From Croceimicrobium sp965279135 (GTDB lineage Bacteria > Bacteroidota > Bacteroidia > Flavobacteriales > Schleiferiaceae): a stretch of DNA of 64,000 bases. The notes beneath the pieces are model-generated. The model saw nothing but the letters and a program-made list of their open reading frames with translations, ran no database searches and was not told the origin of the DNA. Where the stretch lies: NCBI GenBank assembly GCA_965279135.1, contig OZ257133.1:992001-1056000 (forward strand), written 5' to 3'. The translations under genes and the position numbers were made by a program. This document shows, in pieces, positions 59,213 through 64,000 of the stretch (the first letter of the stretch is position 1; each line of letters starts with the position of its first letter).

Positions 59213-61040
59213 TAGTGTTAGTGGTAAGGCTTTTGACTTAAAGCTGCTTGCTAAGATTCTGAAATACAGCAGACCTTATCGCTTTGTGTTTTATGGGTCC
59301 TTTTCCTTAACGATTCTATTAAGTGGTTTATCCACTGCGAGGCCCTTATTGATCCAGTACTTGATTGATAATTTTATTGTTGAGGCCGATTCTAGTGGAT
59401 TGAGTCGCTATGCTCTTTTACTTACCGGTCTTTTGGTAATCGAAGCCATTGTGCAGTTTCTCTTCATTTACGGTGCGAACTATCTGGGGCAAAGTATTAT
59501 TCGAGATTTACGAGTTCAATTATTTGAGCATATCCTTTCTTTTAAATTGAAGTATTTCGACAGAACCCCCATCGGAACTCTGGTTACAAGAGCGGTTTCA
59601 GATATCGAAACAATCGCTGATATTTTCGCACAAGGCATTCTGGTAATTTTTGGTGATCTCCTCAAGATCACGGTAATGGTAAGCGCGATGTTCTATTTTT
59701 TCGATTATCGGATGGTTCTGATCGCGCTTTCCGTGGTTCCGGTTTTGTACTATGCAACGCGGCTTTTTCAAATAAAGATTAAATCGGCATTTCAGGAGGT
59801 ACGAACTCAAGTGGCTGAGTTGAATGCTTTTGTTCAGGAACACATAAGTGGAATGAATGTGGTGCAAATCTTTAATCGCGAGAAGGCGGAAATGGAGCAC
59901 TTTAAGGCTATTAATGCCAAGCACCGCGATGCCAACGTTCGCTCCATCTGGTATTTTTCAATTTTCTTACCAGTGATTGAGATCATGAGCGCCATTAGTA
60001 TTGGATTAGTGGTTTGGTATGGCGGTTTTCAAGCTGCTGGACTGAAAGAAAAGATGAGTTTACAGTTATGGCTCCATGATATGATGTCCTGGTCGGATAC
60101 ATCTCTAATTCGTGAAATCACTTTAGGGGAAATCACAGCTATCATCATTTTCATCAATATGCTCTTTCGTCCATTGAGGCAACTTGCCGACCGCTTTAAT
60201 ACCCTGCAGATGGGTATGGTGAGTAGCGAAAGAGTGTTTAAGATACTGGAGACCAAGGATCGAATCGAAGATAGTGGAGAACTGGAGTTGGATGAAGTTA
60301 AAGGTGAGATCGAGTTTCGAAATGTAGTTTTTGGTTATAAAGAGGGCGAGCCGATTATTAAGGGACTGAGCTTCAAAGCCGAGCCTGGTAAAATGCTAGC
60401 TATAGTAGGCGCCACAGGAGCAGGTAAGTCCACTCTTATCAATCTACTAGGTCGATTTTATGAGATTTGGGCAGGTGAGATTCTATTGGATGGGGTAGAT
60501 ATCCGAAAGATCAAATTGAGTAACCTGAGGACCCATTTGGCAGTGGTTCTGCAAGATGTATTTCTATTTAGTGATAGCATTCGCAATAACATCACCTTAA
60601 ATAAGAACATATCTCATGAGGAAGTAGCTGAAGCCGCGGCCTTTATCGGAGTAAGCGATTTCATTGAAACTCTTCCAGATCAATACGATTACGACGTACA
60701 GGAAAGAGGAAATATGCTCTCTGTAGGTCAAAGGCAGTTGCTGTCATTTTTAAGAGCTTATGTCTCCGATCCATCGGTATTAATTCTTGATGAGGCTACA
60801 AGTTCCATCGATACCCAAAGTGAAACGTTGATCCAAAAGGCTATTAGTAAGATTACAGAGGGTCGTACTTCGGTAGTAATTGCGCATCGCTTGGCAACTA
60901 TTAAAGCCGCCGATCAAATCTTGGTTATGGATAAAGGAAAGGTGGTGGAAATGGGCAAGCATGAAGAATTACTTGCTCAAGAAGGGTATTATGCCCGTTT
61001 ATATCAGATGCAATTCCGTTCGGAGGAAAAAGGGGTTTAG
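59205..61040 (+). CDS. MsbA-like ABC exporter (permease-ATPase fusion)
   Basis: 611 residues. Six membrane helices (about 20-330) with the coupling-helix part YFDRTPIGTLVTRAVSDIETI, then the ATPase: Walker A GATGAGKST, signature LSVGQRQ and Walker B LILDEAT, ending in VIAHRLATI. Between helices 5 and 6 lies an extra stretch of ~35 residues (ESMSLQLWLHDMMSW-like, 270-300) not typical of MsbA. It probably flips a lipid or exports a lipid-linked compound. Homodimer expected. Confidence 0.92.
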   Translation: MADSVSGKAFDLKLLAKILKYSRPYRFVFYGSFSLTILLSGLSTARPLLIQYLIDNFIVEADSSGLSRYALLLTGLLVIEAIVQFLFIYGANYLGQSIIRDLRVQLFEHILSFKLKYFDRTPIGTLVTRAVSDIETIADIFAQGILVIFGDLLKITVMVSAMFYFFDYRMVLIALSVVPVLYYATRLFQIKIKSAFQEVRTQVAELNAFVQEHISGMNVVQIFNREKAEMEHFKAINAKHRDANVRSIWYFSIFLPVIEIMSAISIGLVVWYGGFQAAGLKEKMSLQLWLHDMMSWSDTSLIREITLGEITAIIIFINMLFRPLRQLADRFNTLQMGMVSSERVFKILETKDRIEDSGELELDEVKGEIEFRNVVFGYKEGEPIIKGLSFKAEPGKMLAIVGATGAGKSTLINLLGRFYEIWAGEILLDGVDIRKIKLSNLRTHLAVVLQDVFLFSDSIRNNITLNKNISHEEVAEAAAFIGVSDFIETLPDQYDYDVQERGNMLSVGQRQLLSFLRAYVSDPSVLILDEATSSIDTQSETLIQKAISKITEGRTSVVIAHRLATIKAADQILVMDKGKVVEMGKHEELLAQEGYYARLYQMQFRSEEKGV

Positions 61041-61041
61041 C

Positions 61042-61395
61042 GTGAAAGAGAAAGAGGCCTTGAATTCTAAAATGAACCTGGCATTCTGGTTTCACCTCTT
61101 GATAACCGTTTTAGCCTGGATAGGTCCATTTCTATTCTCCTGGTATCTTATGATAGCTGCATATGGAATTGTGATGCTCCAATTCTGGTTTTTTGGTCGT
61201 TGTCTGCTAAACAAAAGTCATGGATTGGAAGATGCGAATGATGCCACTTTTTACTCCGTACTATTCGATTTGGTAGGAATCCGTTATGACGCTTCACGAT
61301 TGAAGTATTGGGTTCGAAATTGGATTTATCCCCTTCTCGGAGTAATCACGCTCATAATTCAAGTTGGCTTTGATTGGAAGCCGATTCTCTTTTAG
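61042..61395 (+). CDS. hypothetical membrane protein
   Basis: 117 residues from a GTG at 61042, one base after the exporter stop; the ATG at 61072 is an alternative. Upstream in-frame codons lie inside the exporter gene and are ignored. Three membrane helices (FWFHLLITVLAWIGPFLFSWYL, AAYGIVMLQFWFF, WIYPLLGVITLIIQVGF) with a charged loop LLNKSHGLEDANDATF. No family recognised. Co-transcription with the exporter suggests an accessory part. Confidence 0.65.
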   Translation: MKEKEALNSKMNLAFWFHLLITVLAWIGPFLFSWYLMIAAYGIVMLQFWFFGRCLLNKSHGLEDANDATFYSVLFDLVGIRYDASRLKYWVRNWIYPLLGVITLIIQVGFDWKPILF

Positions 61396-62318
61396 AGTTT
61401 GATAATTGCCAACAAGCTACTAATTGCTATAAATGCCCATAGGCTAATCCCTAGGACCAGGGATCTCCAACCTGCCGCTTTAATCTTGGCAATTGAAAGT
61501 CCTGCACCAACTAAAAACAAGGTAGCCGTTAGCACTAACTTCGCGATGCTTGTGATTCCATTACTTAAGTTTTGTGGTATATCAAAGAAGGTATTAAGAA
61601 GCATTGCAGCGATAAAAAGGAAAATGAAATAGGGCCATTTTATCTTGCTACCCTTACCAATAAACAGTGCTGTAATAAGAGATAGAGGAATTATCCAAAG
61701 GGCCCGCGCTAGCTTTACAGTAGTTGCGATTTCCAAAGCTTCAGTTCCATAAGCTGTTGCTGCGCCAACAACTGAGCTCGTATCGTGAATTGCAATAGCT
61801 GCCCACGTTCCGAATTCTACCTGGTCCAGATTTAACCAATGACCGATTGTTGGGAAAATCAACAAGGCGATAGAATTTAGTAGAAACACTGTTCCTAAGG
61901 CCATACTGATATCCCTTTCTTCTGCTTTAATGATCGGCGAAATTGCCGCAATGGCGCTACCTCCACATATGGCTGTTCCGCTAGAAAGCAAATAGCTACT
62001 CTTAAAATTGAGCTTTAAGACTTTACCAAGGAGCCAGCCTAAAAGAAGGGTAGTGGCGATTCCAAAAAAGGTCAGTACAAATCCTTCAGTACTGCTTTCC
62101 AAAGCTTGGTTAGCATTGATGCCAAATCCCAATCCAACCACCGATGATTTTAACGACCAGTTGATGGCGTCCTTATTGCGAGCAGCAAAGGGATGCTTGA
62201 AGACTAGTTGGAATAGAAAGCCCAGGATCATAGCAAGTGGAGGGCTAATCCAAGAGCTAAGGCATAAGGCTATAAGAATGAAAAAAACAATGTATGCGAG
62301 TTTTCCCTGCACGTTCAA
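61392..62318 (-). CDS. YeiH-family putative sulfate/anion exporter
   Basis: 308 residues, nine to ten membrane helices. Matches the UPF0324/YeiH family in SSWISPPLAMILGFLFQLVFKHP, GLGFGINANQAL, SSGTAICGGSAIAAISPIIKA and AIHDTSSVVGAATAYG (the substrate-binding centre). The transported substrate in this family is not settled. Its stop overlaps the convergent hypothetical gene by 4 bp. Confidence 0.9.
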   Translation of the reverse strand: MNVQGKLAYIVFFILIALCLSSWISPPLAMILGFLFQLVFKHPFAARNKDAINWSLKSSVVGLGFGINANQALESSTEGFVLTFFGIATTLLLGWLLGKVLKLNFKSSYLLSSGTAICGGSAIAAISPIIKAEERDISMALGTVFLLNSIALLIFPTIGHWLNLDQVEFGTWAAIAIHDTSSVVGAATAYGTEALEIATTVKLARALWIIPLSLITALFIGKGSKIKWPYFIFLFIAAMLLNTFFDIPQNLSNGITSIAKLVLTATLFLVGAGLSIAKIKAAGWRSLVLGISLWAFIAISSLLAIIKL

Positions 62319-62337
62319 ATTTTACGGCAAAGATAGC

Positions 62338-62345
62338 CGACTGGG
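62338..62345 (-). promoter_or_regulatory. -7 promoter box for the YeiH-family gene
   Basis: TATCTTTG on the minus strand, exact TAnnTTTG, 19 bases before the ATG at 62318. Confidence 0.55.
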
Positions 62346-62399
62346 TTTTTAGTAAGGTGACCTTACTCGCTGGAGCATTAAATGAAAAGCCTTTCCTGC

Positions 62400-63041
62400 T
62401 TAGATACGCTTTGATACACCTATTCTTACGATACCTATGATATCGGGAACCGAGGTTTGACCAATTAAGCCATCAACATCATCACTAAAGGTGCTCCTAA
62501 TACCTATGGAGGTATTAAATGCCCAAACAGCATTAATTCGAGTTTTAGCCCCTATTCCCAATTCAGCTAATGGTAAAATAAGAGTACCCTGCACCATGGG
62601 GATTCCAAAATTGGTACTCGCTGAAAGTTGATTACTCTGGACGGCTAGACCAGTTAATACAAAAACATAAGGTCTGAAGGGTCGGTAGAGATTAGCCTTA
62701 TCGTGATTGTTTCCCAGGTATACATTAAGTCCTCCGGTAGCCGAAAAATGGCTAATAGTTCCACTCATTGCAGCAATTGAGCTAGGATCACCATCGGCGA
62801 TGTAGTCAATATTAACCTGTACATAGTCTGCTTTTACGGCAAATTCGAAACGGGGATTTGCAAAGGGGAAATCATATCCTATTCCCAATCCTAAGCCCAT
62901 ATCATCACTGAGGATATTGCCACCTGAGGCTTCTCCTTGAATTACCATCGAATTGAGATTGTAATTCACATTATTTTGCCCCTGGGCGATGGAGGCAGAC
63001 AAAAATAAGGTTAGCAGCAGGGCAATTGCTCTTATGTTCAT
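62400..63041 (-). CDS. outer-membrane beta-barrel protein
   Basis: 213 residues with a signal peptide (LLLTLFLSASIAQG). The mature part is a series of amphipathic beta strands separated by turns with Gly and Asn (LGLGIGYDFPFANPRFEFAVKADYVQVNIDYI), ending in RIGVSKRI, consistent with an eight-stranded barrel of the porin/OmpX-like type. No specific family. Single gene with its own promoter box. Confidence 0.8.
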   Translation of the reverse strand: MNIRAIALLLTLFLSASIAQGQNNVNYNLNSMVIQGEASGGNILSDDMGLGLGIGYDFPFANPRFEFAVKADYVQVNIDYIADGDPSSIAAMSGTISHFSATGGLNVYLGNNHDKANLYRPFRPYVFVLTGLAVQSNQLSASTNFGIPMVQGTLILPLAELGIGAKTRINAVWAFNTSIGIRSTFSDDVDGLIGQTSVPDIIGIVRIGVSKRI

Positions 63042-63067
63042 AGTTCCATTTTAATCCCCTCCTTCGA

Positions 63068-63075
63068 CAAATCTA
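63068..63075 (-). promoter_or_regulatory. -7 promoter box for the beta-barrel gene
   Basis: TAGATTTG on the minus strand, exact TAnnTTTG, 26 bases before the ATG at 63041. Confidence 0.5.
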
Positions 63076-63179
63076 AAAGTTTCCCTTGATTTTTGAGCGT
63101 TTTCGAGAGGGTATTAAGTGTAGACAGGAGTTAAAACAGCTAAGGTTCGCTATAAATGAGGAAGCTTAGCCCCTGAAAT

Positions 63180-64000
63180 CTAGCTACCTGATTCTGAGCC
63201 CTTATTCATTTCAGCAACCTTGTTTCCAACCGCAAAAGAGGAAACTAAATCGTTGAGCATGTTGCTCGCTGCATTTGGGCTATTGGGTAAAAGAATTAGA
63301 TTGCTGTTGGTGTTTTCACTTACTGCATGTAGTGTATCATAATGTTGGGTGATCACAATCAAGGCCGAAGCTTCTTGTGAATTGATTCCTACCTGATTAA
63401 GAACCTCTACGGATTCTTCTAAACCTTTAGCGATTTCCCGTCTCTGATCTGCAATACCTTGACCCTGAAGCCTTTTGCTTTCCGCTTCCGCGGTTGCTTT
63501 AGCCACGATGCGGATGCGTTCCGCTTCTCCTTCATATTCTGCCGCAGTTTTCTGTCGTTCCGCAGCGTTAATCCGGTTCATGGCATTTTTTACTTCTACA
63601 TCTGGATCGATATCTGTTACGAGGGCCTTAATTATTCCATAGCCGTAGGTGTTCATGGCCTCTTCCAATTCCCTCTTAATGGCAATTGCGATATCATCCT
63701 TCTTTTCAAAAACATCATCCAGCCTAAGCTTAGGAACTTCAGCGCGAACGGTATCGAATACATAACTTCTGATCTGCTCCTGAGGATTGTCTAGTTTGTA
63801 GAAAGCCTCATAAACCGCTGCTTTTAGCACCACGAATTGAACAGATACTTTCATCTGAACGAAAACATCATCCTTAGTTTTAGTTTCAACTATTACATCC
63901 AATTGTTGAATCCTGAGGCTCATCCTGCCCGCCACTCTATCCACTAAAGGAATTAGGATGTGTAAACCTGCATTTCGCACGGCCACAAACTTTCCAAATC
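63180..64000 (-). CDS. SPFH/stomatin-like protein, partial (N-terminus beyond right edge)
   Basis: The frame is open to the right edge; the N-terminal membrane segment is missing and a GTG at 63986 is not taken as the start, since the frame upstream still reads in-family (FGKFVAVRNAGLHILIPLVD). The SPFH core follows: RIQQLDVIVETKTKDDVFVQMKVSVQF and PQEQIRSYVFDTVRAEVPKLRLDDVFEKKDDIA, then a long charged coiled coil (NAMNRINAAERQKTAAEYEGEAERI). Stomatin-type proteins form membrane rings that organise microdomains or restrain proteases. The C-terminus is short. Confidence 0.9.
   Translation of the reverse strand, partial: FGKFVAVRNAGLHILIPLVDRVAGRMSLRIQQLDVIVETKTKDDVFVQMKVSVQFVVLKAAVYEAFYKLDNPQEQIRSYVFDTVRAEVPKLRLDDVFEKKDDIAIAIKRELEEAMNTYGYGIIKALVTDIDPDVEVKNAMNRINAAERQKTAAEYEGEAERIRIVAKATAEAESKRLQGQGIADQRREIAKGLEESVEVLNQVGINSQEASALIVITQHYDTLHAVSENTNSNLILLPNSPNAASNMLNDLVSSFAVGNKVAEMNKGSESGS

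Noticed and set aside
1..64000. tRNA or rRNA genes
   Set aside because: I looked for T-loop GTTCGA-type sequences and cloverleaf arms in gaps and found none convincing; a tRNAscan run would settle it.

Overview
The window reads as ordinary chromosome of a Bacteroidota bacterium, most likely of flavobacterial or Cryomorphaceae/Schleiferiaceae type. The order-level placement is inference. Support for the phylum: many promoters carry the Bacteroidota -7 box TAnnTTTG a short, fixed distance before the start codon; Shine-Dalgarno sequences are rare; several families are typical of the phylum (OstA-like, DUF2911, DUF4293, LruC-domain lipoproteins, MSEP-CTERM/exosortase pair, short MenE, Rho with an Asn/Gln/Arg-rich insert). 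I see no rRNA, tRNA, CRISPR array, insertion sequence, prophage or integrase.

Layout. 1-7.7 kb: a TPR protein cut by the left edge, DUF1059 protein, a regulatory-domain protein with a transglutaminase, an SDR reductase, an acyltransferase, and a lipoprotein/LytS-type kinase/LytTR regulator operon. 7.8-11.1 kb: a dedicated protein-sorting pair, an exosortase and its presumed single 938-residue substrate with VIT domain and MSEP-type C-terminal tail. 11.2-12.8 kb: small operon with CPBP protease and FMN-binding split-barrel protein. 12.8-16.1 kb: four intergenic arrays of 7-bp tandem units placed around an Ada-like/AlkB-like alkylation-repair operon and small secreted proteins. 16.1-23.8 kb: a run of minus-strand genes spoT/relA, fur-like, purA, ostA-like, CAP-domain and thioredoxin-fold proteins. 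23.8-29.9 kb: hypothetical proteins, malate dehydrogenase, periplasmic GH13 amylase, and a DUF2911/OmpA/DinB-like operon. 29.9-34.8 kb: two paralogous LruC-domain lipoproteins and a fasciclin lipoprotein. 34.8-39.5 kb: an orphan ABC ATPase convergent with the thrS-infC-rpmI-rplT operon, and a DUF1801 protein. 39.6-47.8 kb: menaquinone biosynthesis (hotdog thioesterase, menF, menD, two PH-domain membrane proteins, menA, menC, menE). 47.8-52.6 kb: BASS transporter, then an exopolysaccharide-type operon (Gfo/Idh oxidoreductase, lipoprotein, polyprenyl glycosylphosphotransferase, YkgJ). 52.7-64 kb: pcm, queE, tag, rho, DUF4293, phosphoesterase, truA, MsbA-like exporter, YeiH, a beta-barrel protein and an SPFH protein cut by the right edge.

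Most interesting: (1) the heptamer arrays, which fill whole gaps, overlap stop codons and bracket one small gene on both sides; (2) the exosortase/MSEP pair, in which a multi-pass membrane protein with VIT and MIDAS-like sequence is the only visible substrate; (3) two PH-domain genes embedded in the men operon. No wholly new multi-gene system could be demonstrated from sequence alone.
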